Shown here: one piece after another, positions 1 to 11,620 of the stretch | Numbering within the stretch: position 1 is the stretch's first letter | Layout: every line of letters begins with the position of its first letter | Assembly (NCBI GenBank): GCA_010015655.1 | Contig: ML976689.1 | Coordinates: forward strand, 490,294 to 554,293 | From: Bimuria novae-zelandiae CBS 107.79 | Lineage: Eukaryota; Ascomycota; Dothideomycetes; Pleosporales; Didymosphaeriaceae | Length of the DNA stretch: 64,000 nt | Reading direction: 5' to 3' | Made by a program: the position numbers and the translations under genes | Notes under the pieces: model-generated | Seen by the model: the letters and a program-made list of their open reading frames with translations, nothing else | Told to the model about the DNA's origin: nothing | Database searches by the model: none

Positions 1-434
1 GATAGATGCGGTTTTGCAGTGGAGCTTCGTAGGAAGGCCGAGGTGGTTCGAAGGAGATAGGTGGTGCTGTGGGAAAGGCGATGCATACGACGCGTCGTCA
101 ACAGGCGATTGAGGTAGGACTTCGCTTATGTCGGGACTATGGCGGGGGTATCGGTGGGTATAAAGCGGGATTGGTGGAATTGACGAGCTGGTTGTGAGGA
201 TGGCGACATGGCGACTTCGGAGGAGAGGGGTGGTCGTCGAGCGGATATGTTTCCGACGCGAGTCATGTCACGAACATGCTTGAGGATGGTGGGGTGGAGG
301 GGTAGCTGGCAGGCACCGCGATAATTTGCGAGCTTGCACTTACTTTTCTTCAACACTGATCTCGGAAGAGGCTCAGACGCAACAGAAGACATATTTTCAA
401 AGTTGGTGGCAGGCAGTGAAGCGAACAGATACAC
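1..434 (-). CDS. possible partial gene running off the left edge
   Basis: Two overlapping minus-strand open frames lie here. One starts with Met at 434 and stays open to a TAA at 126. A second frame is open from about 260 to base 1 and reads Ser/Pro/His-rich. A good donor (GTAAGT, minus strand, near 350) lies in the first frame, but I could not find an acceptor that joins the two frames cleanly. I recognise no domain. This may be the 5' end of a low-complexity protein continuing beyond the window, or non-coding sequence that happens to be open. Base composition is that of the neighbouring genes. Confidence 0.25.
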
Positions 435-553
435 GTTGAAGCCATGACATCATTTCATTGTGCTATTGCTCGACCTCGGGAGCATCATAATCGTACAGTT
501 ATCGTTGGCTTCCAGCAGCCGCAGCGCCCCCATTCCTGCTCATCAATGAGCAT

Positions 554-1049
554 CTATTTCTTTCCGGGCATAGAATCGCCCTTGCCCTTCCGTCGCAGCT
601 CAGCCTCCTCTTCCTCCTTCAGCTCCTGATCGATCTTCGCGCCTTTGGAGGGCTCGTTGCCGTGCAGCTTGGCGGGGAGTGTCGAGTCGATCTGTGATGC
701 GCGTGCCTCCTCGGAGATCTGCTCGGGCTCGTGCTCGCGCTTCTGTTCACGCTCGAGCTTGTTGGCGATGGAGCGCTCGTCCTCTGTAGAGAAGATACAG
801 TCAGCCACTGTACTACCTATCCAGAGGTAACACACAGGACTAAGACGTTCCTAAATGGAACTGTCTCACGCAACCTTGTACCTTCACGAAGGGAGATTTC
901 TTACTGGAGTCCTGAGCAAGATGCGAGTTCGGCTTGCCCTCGTGGAAGCGGTCCTCGGCCTTCTGTTGCTGGATGTCGGCAGTCTTGAAGTTGCGCTGGT
1001 CGCCTGCCTCGTACACACCAGCGGTGCCGACGTTGGAGTTTCCAGACAT
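554..1049 (-). CDS. small hydrophilic hypothetical protein, two exons
   Basis: Exon 1 is 1049-882 and exon 2 is 781-554. The intron (881-782) starts GTACAA and ends with AG after a TGACT branch-like site, and the join at Lys-56 is in phase 0. The product is about 131 residues: an N-terminus MSGNSNVGTAGVYEAGDQRN, then a charged Lys/Glu-rich C-terminal half (EEEEAELRRKGK) ending PGKK. There is no signal peptide, membrane segment or Cys cluster. It is very hydrophilic and probably disordered or helical, like many small stress- or spore-related fungal proteins; that comparison is inference. An alternative donor (GTTGCG) with the adjacent acceptor would add two residues. I do not recognise a named family. 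Confidence 0.6.
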
Positions 1050-1647
1050 GATGATCTTGTAATATGGAAAAGATTCCGGGTATGGAAAGTGGTTTTGATG
1101 AAGTTTTAGAGCTGTAGAAAAGCAGTGTGTTGTGCGCTGAGTATATTCCGACTGAGATTTTCCCGAGTATCAGCGTTTATGTAGCTTGTGCTGCGCTCGG
1201 GAGCCTATGACGTCGCCATGAATCATTGCGGGTCCGAAAGTGAAAGTGCCTGTCAGATGCACCCCACTTGCGCCGCAACATCATGATCGGGCATTGCTAA
1301 TATCAGATTCATTACTGCCTGACGAAAATCTCTGCGGTTATCGGCCGCTTAGGATCATTGTGCATTTCAAACTTTGCAGAGGCTCTCGCGTAAAGCTGGA
1401 TGCTGGCAACCTAGGTATACTCTTCTACCTTTGCAATCAAAGTTCAGCCTTTTGCATGATCTATCCTGGGGTTACTTATCACCTTTTCAAGCTTTAGGGT
1501 CTGACCTTTATGGCCCGCTTCCACCTTAACGCGAGAGAGAGGTTCGTGGACTTGATCGCTTAGCCGTTCTTTAAACTCATTCATAGGTATCTTCATAACT
1601 CATAACTCATCACGCAACACCTCTCCTCCTACTCTCTTCCATACCTG
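1050..1647. other. intergenic region between two minus-strand genes
   Basis: This holds the upstream region of the small hydrophilic gene (starts at 1049) and the downstream region of the glucoamylase gene (stops at 1648). An 85-codon plus-strand open frame at 1240-1497 looks random and has no recognisable motif. No repeat or RNA gene is seen. Confidence 0.5.
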
Positions 1648-3280
1648 TCATGAGCGCTCTTTAGCTTCTTTCCTCGCTCTCGCGGCCTGCAGAAATGCAC
1701 TGTAACTCCACGTCAAATCTCTCGCGCCGCGTAGATACCCCGTCTCTCTGTCGAATTGCTCGCTCATACTTCCTTCGGCGTCAACATGCGTCTTGACGAC
1801 TTTCAGAAACTCGTCTCCGACATGCTGCAATCTTTCAACGACAGCTTTGAACGCCTCGTTTTCGGCAATGTAGGTTGTGTTGACCAATACTGAGGCTGAG
1901 GTAGACAGAAGAGCGTTGTAGAACTCGAGATTGATCGGGTTGGTGTGCAAAGAGCCGGAAAGCGACAGGTGCGAAGCGGTGCGGTACAGTACCTCTGCGG
2001 CCGAAGACGTGCACAGGAACCAAGGATGTCCGGTAGACGTGCCGTATCCATCGTACACGTCTTCCGGATACCGGCCTACACCCACTCCTTCAAGACGATC
2101 CTCATGGCCCAATCCCCCCTCTTTCTCGCCTTCCGCGTGCCTATCGTTGATCGCAAACCTCCTTCTCATATCCCTCACCAGCGCCAGCAAACTCACAAGC
2201 ACCTCATCCGACCACGGCGGAAACACAGCCTCGTCTTCTCCTTCCGGTAAAGCGTGCAGACTCCCCAGCAAAACCGCACAGTCAAGCCCACTCCGCCGAG
2301 ACCACAGCGTCTCCGCCAGGTGCCCTTTCCCTTTATTCCAGAACCGCCTCACGAACCGCTCGAGATACACCGATTGCTCACCGTACCATGCCGCCGCACC
2401 GTCGTCACGGAATGCACGCGCAATCCGTGACCCCTCCCGCAGCGCGCGCAGCTGCACCATCGCGGTGTAGAAGTGCATCCCGTCCACCTCTTCCCACAGA
2501 TCGAAGGAGCTGTGGTTCCAGAAGTGGGAGACGTATTCTAAATCGGCTTTGATTATGCTTCGCGCAGGCAATTCCGCTTTGTATAAGGTTTCGTAAAAGG
2601 AGTTGGCTGTGAGCTCACCGCTGCTCCAGAGCGTCGGATGGGAGGCATTGAATGCGCGGAGGTATCGCATCAGTGTAATAGCGCGCAGAGCTGGGCCGTC
2701 GCTTTGTGGACGGCCCCAGTCACCCCTGAACGCGGAACCGTCGACGTGGAATTTTGGCTCGCCGAGACCGCTGAGATCGTCGAGGGTACCTGAGGGGTTT
2801 GCGGTGCGCTGGAGGCGTGTTTGCAGGTTCGTGTACGCGGTGAGTATGGTTTCGAGCGAGGCGGAGAATTCCGAGGTGGGGTGCTCGGTGTAGAGATCTA
2901 CGAGCGTGTTCGTGGTGATGGCTGCGTCTCGGACCCCTGTGGAATCAGCATATTTACGGGAAGGATGGAGCTGGGGAATGGGAATTACATTGGTACCAGT
3001 AATCCGGGTCTTCTTTGCTGGGACTCGCTATGACGGTTCCATCTGCGACGTTTTGATCTGACTGGACGTTTACGCCTCCAGGCTTTATATTTGCGAGTAG
3101 CCGGTTTAGCGCTATGCTCTCTTCTCGGGCTATCCAGTCGTCTAGGGATTCTCGGAGTGGTGCTTGCGCGTGCGAAAGCGCGCTCGCGGAGGGAAATCTC
3201 GGAACCGGTGGTATCGAGATGGCTCTGCTTTGTATGCTGAACGAGCATAGTATGCCCACGAAGAGGAACCGGAGCTCCAT
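1648..3280 (-). CDS. glucoamylase, glycoside hydrolase family 15, no starch-binding domain
   Basis: Predicted secreted glucan 1,4-alpha-glucosidase, releasing glucose from the non-reducing ends of starch-like glucans. Exon 1 is 3280-2989 and exon 2 is 2936-1648. The 52-bp intron (GTAATT..CACAG) joins in phase 1 to create the Trp of the WVRD motif, giving 526 residues. Visible: an N-terminal signal peptide (MELRFLFVGILCSF); the GH15 start LDDWIAREE at about residue 49; PDYWYQ-WVRD near 94-104; the general-acid motif DLWEEVDG; GHPWFLCTSSAAE; and the base motif SMSEQFD followed by ARDLTWSYSA. The protein ends about 10 residues after ARDLTWSY, so the linker and CBM20 starch-binding domain found in the Aspergillus enzyme are absent. 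A charged loop (EGEKEGGLGHED) is inserted before YPEDVYDGYG. Both catalytic Glu are present, so it should be active. The start is chosen because it supplies the signal peptide. Confidence 0.93.
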
Positions 3281-3920
3281 TGTTCAGGCGCGTTCACGTA
3301 CGCGACGGCGGAATGGTGTAGGACTAGAGACCACAAATGATCAAGAACAACAGGCAACGTTCCAGGTAACAACACAGATAAAAATATACTTCCAGCCTTC
3401 AAGCAAAAGTTCTAGGTAAGCTAGGACACAGCACAGCACCTCCGGCGGTCATGCAGATATTGTAAAGCCTTTCAAGGTTATGTACTTCTCTCGCTACGCA
3501 TGCCTTCTTTCTCCGCGTCCATGACGGCGCCGCGCACATGGCCTCGTGCCTGCTTTCGTTCTGTTTAGCTCTCACGATCCAGTAGGACCCTGTGGAGCGG
3601 TGTGGAAGGTGGGACCGGGTGACGGTCGTTGATGGCTGGGGCGGACGTCACGCGTATACGGGAGGGGCCAATCAGCGCGGAGGTGGGCCGCGGAGTTCGA
3701 CAGAGTGAGATTTCCGAGGCGGCGCGTGCCAGGAAATCGTGAAGGGGTTCTAGGGTAGGATGCTACGACGGGATTCTATGCGGTGTGGGTGTGTGGTCTT
3801 AGAAGGTTGCGACGGCGAGTATGCAAGTGTGTGAGGAGGCTCTTGTAGACAGGCCCGGGGCGGAGTGCATTTGGAAAAAGCTAGGTACCGTGTCTGTGCG
3901 CGCAACGCCCGACTTGGCAG
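3281..3920. other. upstream region of the glucoamylase gene
   Basis: GC-balanced non-coding stretch between the glucoamylase start and the first transposon. A CTGGGG box near 3637 fits the SYGGRG consensus of the carbon repressor CreA, but one match has little weight. The minus-strand open frame at 3750-3983 crosses into the transposon terminal repeat and is not a gene. Confidence 0.4.
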
Positions 3921-3922
3921 TA

Positions 3923-5706
3923 AGCTAGCGCATGGGGTTCCGAGACACCCGGGGATATGAGACACCGCGCAGAAATCCTCCACCCTTCAAAAAATCGCGA
4001 TAATTCATTCAGCGTAATTATAATTGCCACTTGCTACACATAGATTGCAGAGTTTTAGCTGCTATTTCTGCTGTAGCTTTTTCTGCGTCCTTTTCTGCAG
4101 AAGTACTACTATTTTATTACTCTAGGAGAGCAAATGCCTGCTTTGCTATTATAATTTAATCTATACTAGTAAAGCGTTAATTTAGGTTTATGCAAACTTT
4201 CTTTCGTAGTTATAGACGCTTAAGGGTCTTAAATTAACTTTATAATCTTTTATTCTTTACTTCTAGCGCTACTAAGCGTATATTAGCTATTATAATTGCC
4301 TTACTAGCTTTCTTAAACAGTTAGTAAACCTTATAGCTTAATTTCTCAGCGCTATAGAGCTGCCTTTAAGCTATAAACAGATCCCGAGGGCTATAGGGAG
4401 TGTAGAGAGAGCTCTTAGCGAGATAAGCCTAATCCTGGTAAGGGGGGGTAACAGGCCTTCGAGCGACTTAAGATAAGTTAACTACCCGCTTAATATTTAA
4501 CAGGCAGATGCCTATAATAGCCTATCTAGCGCGGATTACTCTCTTAGTAATTACAGCCTCTCTAGCAGCGTTATAGGTAATAATAAAACGTTCCTTTTTA
4601 ACCGGCGCAGCATCATCTAGGTGTGATAACTCGTGGATCTGCTGGCGATAGAATCGTTTCACTACTGAGAAAACAGAGAGATCTAGTGGCTGCAGAACGT
4701 GCGAGGAGTGCGCAGGGAGAAACAGAAGCCTGACTTTATTTTGCTTGCAGATCCATAGGAAATCCAGGTCGACATAGCTACCGTGGCCATCCAATATTAG
4801 CATCCGCCAGCGATCCTCTAAGGGCGCAGTATCTAGCAGAAATACGCGTTACAGCTACTTAGCCCCTATTACATTAAATATCTAGCTATTCTCTAAAGTT
4901 ATGTATAGCTAGTTAGGTATTATTAATAGAAACCAGGTGCTCTACAGGTTTTTGCCTTTAAAAATAATAGCTGGCCGTAGCTTTCTCCCTGTTGCAGAAA
5001 CGCACTCGATTATCGACGCCCACTCGCGATTCTCTAGAGACTGATAGTAAGCCTTCTTTTTCTAGCTTCCTGTAAGTACTCTGGTGTTTGCACATACGCC
5101 TAGGGCCTTCCTAGTCTTATCCATATTCCACGTATCCTCATTACGTATGTCTAACTTAACGCAGAGCTACTTATAGAGCTTAAGAAACTTGCGTATTACC
5201 TCTTAAGTTACTCCTTTAGCTCTTATAGCCTTAATCTTCTTACTTATAATAAAGGTAACGCGTAGGTTGCGTTTAATAAAGTAAAATATTTAGTGTTTAC
5301 CTACTAACGCGTGGTCGCTATTTATCCTAAGAATTTAATTTACTATTTCTTATATATAAATATAAGAAGGAGGAAACCCGCGCGCGTCCTCTTTAAGTAT
5401 CTATTATATAAGGAAGTCCTCTTGTTATGGAGTTAATTGTTACTAGTATACATAGCTATTTTACCAGTTTTGTGAACCGCGTACGCGCCTAGATAGCGTG
5501 GCTATAAGGATGTTGTATGCCTTTGTAGCAGCTCGTTAACTAGGAAAAATTCCAGTATTAAGATCACTAATAGCTGCTTGAATTGCTGCCTCACGGTTGG
5601 CCATTTTGGTAGGGTGGATGTGGAGATATCGCGATTTTTTGAAGGGTGGAGGATTTCTGCGCGGTGTCTCATATCCCCGGGTGTCTCGGAACCCCATGCG
5701 CTAGCT
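3923..5706 (-). mobile_element. Fot1/pogo-type DNA transposon (Tc1/mariner superfamily), RIP-decayed
   Basis: Complete element of 1784 bp. It has about 80-bp terminal inverted repeats (3923-4002 and 5627-5706) beginning AGCTAGCGCATGGGGTTCCG and flanked by TA duplications (3921-3922, 5707-5708). The inside is TpA-rich and encodes a decayed DDE transposase on the minus strand. Size, TIR length, TA target and transposase all agree with Fot1/pogo elements. Related ends occur at 45881 and 57763. Confidence 0.93.
4522..5560 (-). pseudogene. Fot1/pogo DDE transposase, degenerate
   Basis: The longest clean piece is 4803-4522 (93 codons). It shows LILDGHGSYVDLDFLW, LLFLPAHSSHVLQPLDL and FIITYNAAREAVIT, the second and third catalytic blocks of the DDE_1 family. 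Upstream in the same orientation, near 5150-5090, the first block reads WNMDKTRKALGVCANTRVL, where the catalytic Asp is still visible. The N-terminal helix-turn-helix part cannot be read. Many in-frame stops and frame breaks show that it is dead. The loss pattern (TAG/TAA for Gln, A for G) fits RIP. Confidence 0.88.
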
Positions 5707-5936
5707 TATATTAGGCCCTGTTCGGTTCGAGCATGATTTCGACGTTTTGTAATTGATCTTTCCAAAAGGGGTACCTCCAACGATTAAATTACGGCGGTGT
5801 TTAATTTAATTGTAATTTTAGCGTTATTAATTACAAGTTAATTCTTATAGTATCTATACAACCTCACTTGCCATTGCTAATAGTGGTGTTAAGTAACGCT
5901 TTAATTGGCGGCGTAGGCTCTCACGTGCGGAGTAAG

Positions 5937-6054
5937 CAGACAAGTCAACAAGCAAGTCAAGTCTTGCGAACGGCCCTACTATTGGGACGTGCAGGCTGTC
6001 ACGGACCAGACGGTGCTCCGTCAACGAGACTTGACTTGCTTGTTGCCAACTGTG
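5937..6054. mobile_element. 118-bp hAT-like MITE
   Basis: GC-normal insertion inside repeat B2 of the Ngaro-like element, absent from the sister repeat B1. It is flanked by the 8-bp direct repeat GGAGTAAG (5929-5936 and 6055-6062). Its ends carry an imperfect inverted repeat containing the perfect arms AACAAGCAAGTCAAGTC and GACTTGACTTGCTTGTT. An 8-bp duplication and CA..TG ends suggest a non-autonomous hAT element. It has no coding capacity. Confidence 0.82.
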
Positions 6055-6559
6055 GGAGTAAGAGGGAATGTGGAGGTATGCTCCCGCTCGTTTCCTCTGC
6101 TTAGCAGCGTGTCGGCCCAATCGCAGACTATGTAGAAAGCAAATATAACTAACTATATCTTTATTAATTATTAAACGCCAGGTACTAAGGGAGGAGGGAG
6201 GGTGAAATTTACGCAGTATTCGTACGAATTTCTACAGTGGCAATAAGGTAGTAGGTAGATGGGGGGCATTGTCCGGATACATTGCTTCTTTATAATGCTG
6301 CACTTCTTTGTGTAGTGCTTGGCGGCTCGATCGAGTATAGAACCTTTTATCTATACAACCTTACTTACTATTACTAATAGTGGTGTTAAGTAACGCTTTA
6401 ATTAGCGGCGTAGGCTCTTACGTGTGGAGTAAGAGGAAATGTAGAGGTATACTCTCGCTCGTTTCCTCTACTTAGTAGCGTGTCAGCTACTCCTACGCTA
6501 TTTATTATTATTATTTTAGGTTTAGGTTAAGTAGTAAGGTCTAGCCTGTAAGGAACTAT

Positions 6560-8960
6560 TTTTGTAGGGCGAATAGTTAATATAGGTTAGTTGTATAGTA
6601 GCGTCTTACTACGTCCGAGGACTATCTGCCTAAGGCCTGTATCTATTCCACGGTAAGGTGTTGATCGTAGGCGTGTTGGGCCACCCCTTTACGAAAGCTA
6701 TGGCCTGTGTAGCCTAGAGCACTTCTGCCACATCTCTAAAGGCGGGCTAATAGTAACTGTAGCACTCTTGCACGTGTAAAGGCTCCGTTATAAAGGTAAA
6801 AGAGTGGCTAATTATCCTCTAGCTAGCTCCGTAATAGAGAATGGCCCTGGCCCCGTTGCGGGAAGTAATTTTGGTCCTGTTACGGAAAAGAGTCCTGTTA
6901 TAGAAGGTTTGCTATATACCAGCTTAGGCAGGCAGCGTTATACGATACTGTAATAACTATGTTTACGCTTTTATTATTAAGGTCTATCTTGCTCCATGGA
7001 AGATGTAAAATAAAGTAGTCTCCTATTACTAAGCCCGTTACGCAGCGGCGGGTAAGATTTTCTATATAGAAATGTCTTATATCTTTAAAATCTAAATCTT
7101 TATAGGTAAATTTACCTATTCTTAGAAAGCCTGTAAAGGCTAGTAAAAATACTATATTTAAATTAACTATATTTACTAGGCACTCTCCGCTAGATACTCT
7201 CTTTAAAAGTATATTAATTAATATATCTCTTATAATTAGTACTTAATTATACTTTAACTTCTTTAAAAATAGGTTCTTTACGCCTTGTATAAGCCTTTAG
7301 ACATAATTACTATTACATATATTAATTAGGAGGTCAAGATCTATATAGACTAACTATAAAGCTATAATATAGCTCTAGATTATTATGCCGTTAATTTAGT
7401 CTTATAGCAAGAGGTTACTACTATTTACCTATTTTATTATTTAATAACTAAGGCTAGTGCGCGTTACTAGCTATTTTAAGAAATTATTTAGCGCATAAAA
7501 CTACTTATAGGACTTAGCTACTAAGCTATAGTTTTATTTTATATTAGGCTTAAGGCCTGCCTATAGTAGCTTAGCGTATAAGTAAGACTTAGTTACTAAT
7601 TATATAAGCTTAATAAACTTTAAGGGTAGTTTAATAGGAAGGGCATCTACTAGTTTTTAGTAAAATTAGCTATAAGAGGCTAGTTAAATTATAATAAAGT
7701 AATAGCAAGAGTATTATCCCGCGTTAAGATCTATTATAAGTATAAGGTAATATCTATTGTTATAGCTTGTATAAGGGTTTCGCGGAGGTAATCTATAGAG
7801 GCCTGTCCTTAAGTAGTTCTATCCTTTAGGCTAGTCTCTGCCGTTATATTATCTATATAGATAATTACTATGCTATACGCCTAGTTTGCGCCCTAGAGCT
7901 TAAAGGCTAGCTTAATTACGCAAATCTCTAGTGCGTTTATCTAAAGACTTTATTTATCTTGCTTAAGTTTATATAAAAAGGCGTGCCGTTGCGGCACCTT
8001 CTTTAAATAAAACTACTAGTCCCCCTATATAAGGTTACCTATATACTAAAAGGCGCCTATTGCTCTATTTAATACGTTAGTAAAGAAATAATAGACAGGG
8101 CGGCTAGTATTATTAAATAGCTATATTTTATTAAACTATAGTAGTAGGTCTCTTTACTAGGTTAGGTCTTTAGTTATACTTTTAGTAAGTAGGCGAAAGT
8201 TTCTAGGCTTCGTAAATATAGCTATATAATCTTATAGTTATTTTAAGAACGTACGTCCTAGCGTGACGACTTAGCTATAGAAGCTAAGGAATCTAGCTGT
8301 CTTATAGGCTTATAGCTATATAAGTTTATTATTAGCAAGCGCTATTAAGACTAGCTAAATTACCTTATTAAGTTTTCTTTTAAGAAGGTGAGCTATTATA
8401 GAGATTATATTAATTTTAACTTTTAAGCCTTTTATAGTAGTGTCTATAGCGTCTTTAGTATTATTATAGCATAAGCCTAGTACGTTAGTAATTACGTTAT
8501 AGTTTTTATTAATTAATTAAAGTACTTCCTTTACTAGTGTTGCTAACAGCTTAAGGACGTATATAAAGTTGTCTAAATAGTATACAAGGTACTTCTATCT
8601 AAGGTGTAACTAGAGTACCTAATAGAAGCCTTCTGTAAATAAGTTAAATAGGAAGAATACTATATATAGGCTAAAGGAGAGGCAGTTCTCGTGGTAGAAC
8701 TAGTCTTATTACTAGAAGCTAAGTAGCTATTATTAGTGTAGTGCTACTAGTATTATCTTAAAGGCGTCCTTAAGGTCCTTTTTAATAAAAAGGGCTCTTC
8801 TACCTGCGTGGCGTACTAGCTTAAAAATGTCTTCTACTATAGTGTAGTATAGTATAGTAACGTTAGGGTGTATTTAGTTATTAACTAAGTCGCCTATAGG
8901 ATAAGAGAGATAATATATTTATCTTTATCCTTTATTTACTTTAGGTACTAGTCTAAGTAG
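6560..8960 (-). pseudogene. decayed RT - RNase H - tyrosine recombinase polyprotein of the Ngaro/DIRS-like element
   Basis: Reading the minus strand across stops: RT block FIKKDLKDAFK near 8800-8760, then LPFGL-like and NLFTEGF, then YLVYYLDNFI near 8595-8555, where the second Asp of the YLDD motif is Asn (G to A). The RNase H block is near 7930-7740, with an INALEICAIKLAFKLWGAN-like segment and IYIDNITAET. The recombinase has FLLAFTGFLRIGKFTYKD near 7160-7080, HSFRKG near 6710-6690 (the H-x-x-R box) and RRYYTT near 6620 (the Tyr nucleophile). The domain order and the GFLR / HxxR / Tyr set identify a tyrosine-recombinase retroelement. All segments contain stops at former Gln codons, so the gene is inactive. 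A gag-like region probably lies at 9100-10350 but I cannot read it. Confidence 0.78.
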
Positions 8961-10729
8961 GGAGCTATAAAATAAGAAGTTTCTATTATACTAAAAAACC
9001 CTTTTTAGCTACAAGTCTATATTTAGCTACTAAGTAATTACGTCTAAATCTTTATAAGCTAATAATAAATTTTTTAAAATAATTAATTTATAGTCTCCTT
9101 CGTACCTAATCTACGCGCTATATTTTAGGATATTATATAAAATTACTAATAAGCTTCCTAGGTAGCCTTCTAGAGCTTTTAGCTAGTTATTAAGTTTTAG
9201 TAGTAAAAATAATTATTTTAAAGGGGGGTATATAAGGTTATAAATATTAAATTATAGGTACGTGTTTACTTTTAGGCGCTTAGTAATAGTCATGCTTACT
9301 TATTTAAGAATATTATATTAACTAAATAAGTAGCGCTATTTTAGCGTAGGTTTTTATTTTTTATAGTTAATTATACTATATTTAGCTTTGTAGTTTTTAT
9401 AAATATACTTTTATTTACACTAGTCTCTTTTATAGCCTTTAGGCAGGTTGTAGTTCTCTTAAATAATTAATTTATTATTTAGGAGTAATCCTTCTAAATC
9501 TTTACTTAGTAGAGGCCTGGTGCGCTTCGCGCTGCGAAGTGTAAATAGGTTAAAATAGTAACTAGTCTATTTATCTAGTACCTTTTACTAGCTATTAAAA
9601 TCTAGCTTTTGCGTTATTAGGGCGTGTTTATGCTAGTTAATAGTAAATTATAAGATAAATTACTATTTGTAGTTATACGCGTGCTGTATTACCCGTAAAA
9701 GGAAATATAGTATTACAGGACTAACTATCTAGTTCTAAGCCCTAAATAGTAGCCCTATAATCTAGATATAGTTTATAAAGCACTCTATCTAGACTAGTAG
9801 GTTATTTTTAAAGTTTTTAAAGCTATTATAGCCGCGTTTTACCACTAACTACTAAGTACTTAGGTCTAACTTTATAACGCTTTATAATTTAGTAGTTTTA
9901 GAACTAATAACGATGCAGAGGTGGGTAAGGTTATATAAGTTAAATTTATAGTTTAGGATAAGGTAGATATTCTTTAAATAGACGCCTAGGATCTGCTCGA
10001 CGACCTATATTATCTATAAGGAGAAACGCTTACCTACTAAACTATTATTATTATTAGTTATTAGCATAACGCCTTAATAAAGCTAAGCTAGCTTTAGTAT
10101 TGCCTTTTTAGCCTCTAGCTTTTATATTCTTTTTTAATATTAGAGCTCTTAAAGCTTAGCCTGTAACTTATATTATTAAAGCTCTTTATTTATAATTATA
10201 GCTTTATAGCTTGTCGTCGGCCGTGTAGGCTATTACTGGGTAAGTATTATAGTTATCTAGCTATACTAGGGCCGTTAAAGCATAGTAAAGTTAATAGTAG
10301 AGGCGGTGTTGCCGCTAAGAAAGGCTAGAAATTTAGCTATAGTAAGCGTAATAAAATTTGCATAGTATTCGTACGAATTTCTGCAGTGGTAATGAGGTAG
10401 TAGGTAGATAGGGGGCACCGTCCGGATGTATCGCTTCTTTATAATGCTGCACTTCTTTGTGTAGCGCTTGGCGGCTCGATCGAGTATAGAACCTTTCATT
10501 TATTAATTAGGAAAACCTATGCCTAGTACTTATTTTAATCCATAAATATACAAGCTTTACTATTTTAGGCTATAATTACTTAGCCCGTGCGGAAAATAGC
10601 TTAGAACCTATTTTTAGCGTAAGTACGCACTAATATTTATAAAAATTCTTTACTATACAACGTTTATAGAGCGTAGAGCTTATAGCGCTTATTACTACGC
10701 TAATAACGATTATTATTATTTTACTTAAG

Positions 10730-11620
10730 CATGTTGACAAGGAGATAAACTATATGCGGCTAATAGGTGTAAATAAGCGCCTAGAGGACGTTAGCGGAAC
10801 GTTATGTTTAAATACGGGCATTTGCTAAGTACTATTACGCTATAAATAGCCCTTTAACGTTATAATATTATATACTAATTTAAGCGACGCTGAAGTAACT
10901 TTTATAAAGTTCTTAATACTATACTTGCTATATATAAAGATCTAATAAAGCCTTTAAGCTCTGTATTACTAGTGGCTATTACTAATAATCCGCGACGTTA
11001 GCCATTTTTTAAAGACTGTATTAGAGCTCTTGACGGCTGCTATATAAAGATTCATGTGCCGGCCAACGCGGCAAGGCCGTACTGTAATCGCCATGGCTAC
11101 TTGTCGCAAGACGTTCTCGCTGCTGTCGATTTTAATATGAACGTTGTGTACGTACTGGCCGGCTGGGAGGGCAGCGCTCACGATGGCCGGGTATTAAAGG
11201 ACGCCTACCGCAAAGGCTTTGGAGCTCCGTATGGAAAATATTACCTTGCTAATGCTGGGTATACGACTATGGCCATTACGCTCACGCCGTATAGATCGAC
11301 GAGGTATCATCCCCGAGAGATCGCTCAGAGAGAAGAAGGTCAGTCGCAGATAGTAAAGAAGCTATTTAATTATTACTATTTATTGCTAAGGAACGCTATT
11401 AAGCGCGTGTTTAGCATTTTTAAGCGCCGCTAGCGGATTTTTAATTAATTATATAAGTTTAATATAGAGACTTAGGTAAAACTCGTATATACTATAGCGG
11501 CTCTTTATAATCTTATAAACTTATATTAGAAGGCTAATAAGGACTAAGATAAACTAGGCGCTTTTAATAATAAGCGCGAAAAGCGTAAGCGTTAAAATAC
11601 TAAAAATTTAATTAATTTTA
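10730..11620 (+). pseudogene. Harbinger (DDE_4) transposase, degenerate
   Basis: The clean core is 11056-11433. Blocks in order: ALDGCYIKIHVPANAARPY (first Asp near 11028), GYLSQDVLAAVDFNMNVVYV, WEGSAHDGRVLKDA (second Asp), FGAPYGKYYLANAGY and RNAIKRVFSIFKRR. In Harbinger transposases the last block carries the catalytic Glu (family pattern RNxIERxF); here it is Lys, a G-to-A change. The N-terminal part and the piece after 11433 are broken by stops. Inactive, but recent enough for about 125 codons to remain open. Confidence 0.88.

Larger units (their letters stand above)
5850..10504 (-). mobile_element. tyrosine-recombinase retrotransposon of Ngaro/DIRS type with split direct repeats
   Basis: Read on the minus strand: repeat A1 (10504-10360), coding region (10350-6510), repeat B1 (6500-6351), repeat A2 (6350-6206), then repeat B2 (6118-5850). 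A1 and A2 share about 145 bp (e.g. GTATTCGTACGAATTTCT; CTTGGCGGCTCGATCGAGTA). B1 and B2 share about 150 bp once the MITE in B2 is removed. This A1-ORFs-B1-A2-B2 order is the published layout of Ngaro-type elements. The coding region has RT, RNase H and tyrosine recombinase in that order. No target duplication is seen, as expected for recombinase-mediated insertion. About 87 bp of unexplained sequence separates A2 from B2. Confidence 0.8.

Noticed and set aside
1931..2470. 179-codon plus-strand frame antisense to glucoamylase
   Set aside because: Shadow of a GC-rich coding exon whose sense strand has clear GH15 motifs.
5854..6120. Opposing 78- and 88-codon frames
   Set aside because: They lie across the MITE and repeat B2, with inverted-repeat sequence on both strands; shadows of palindromic DNA.
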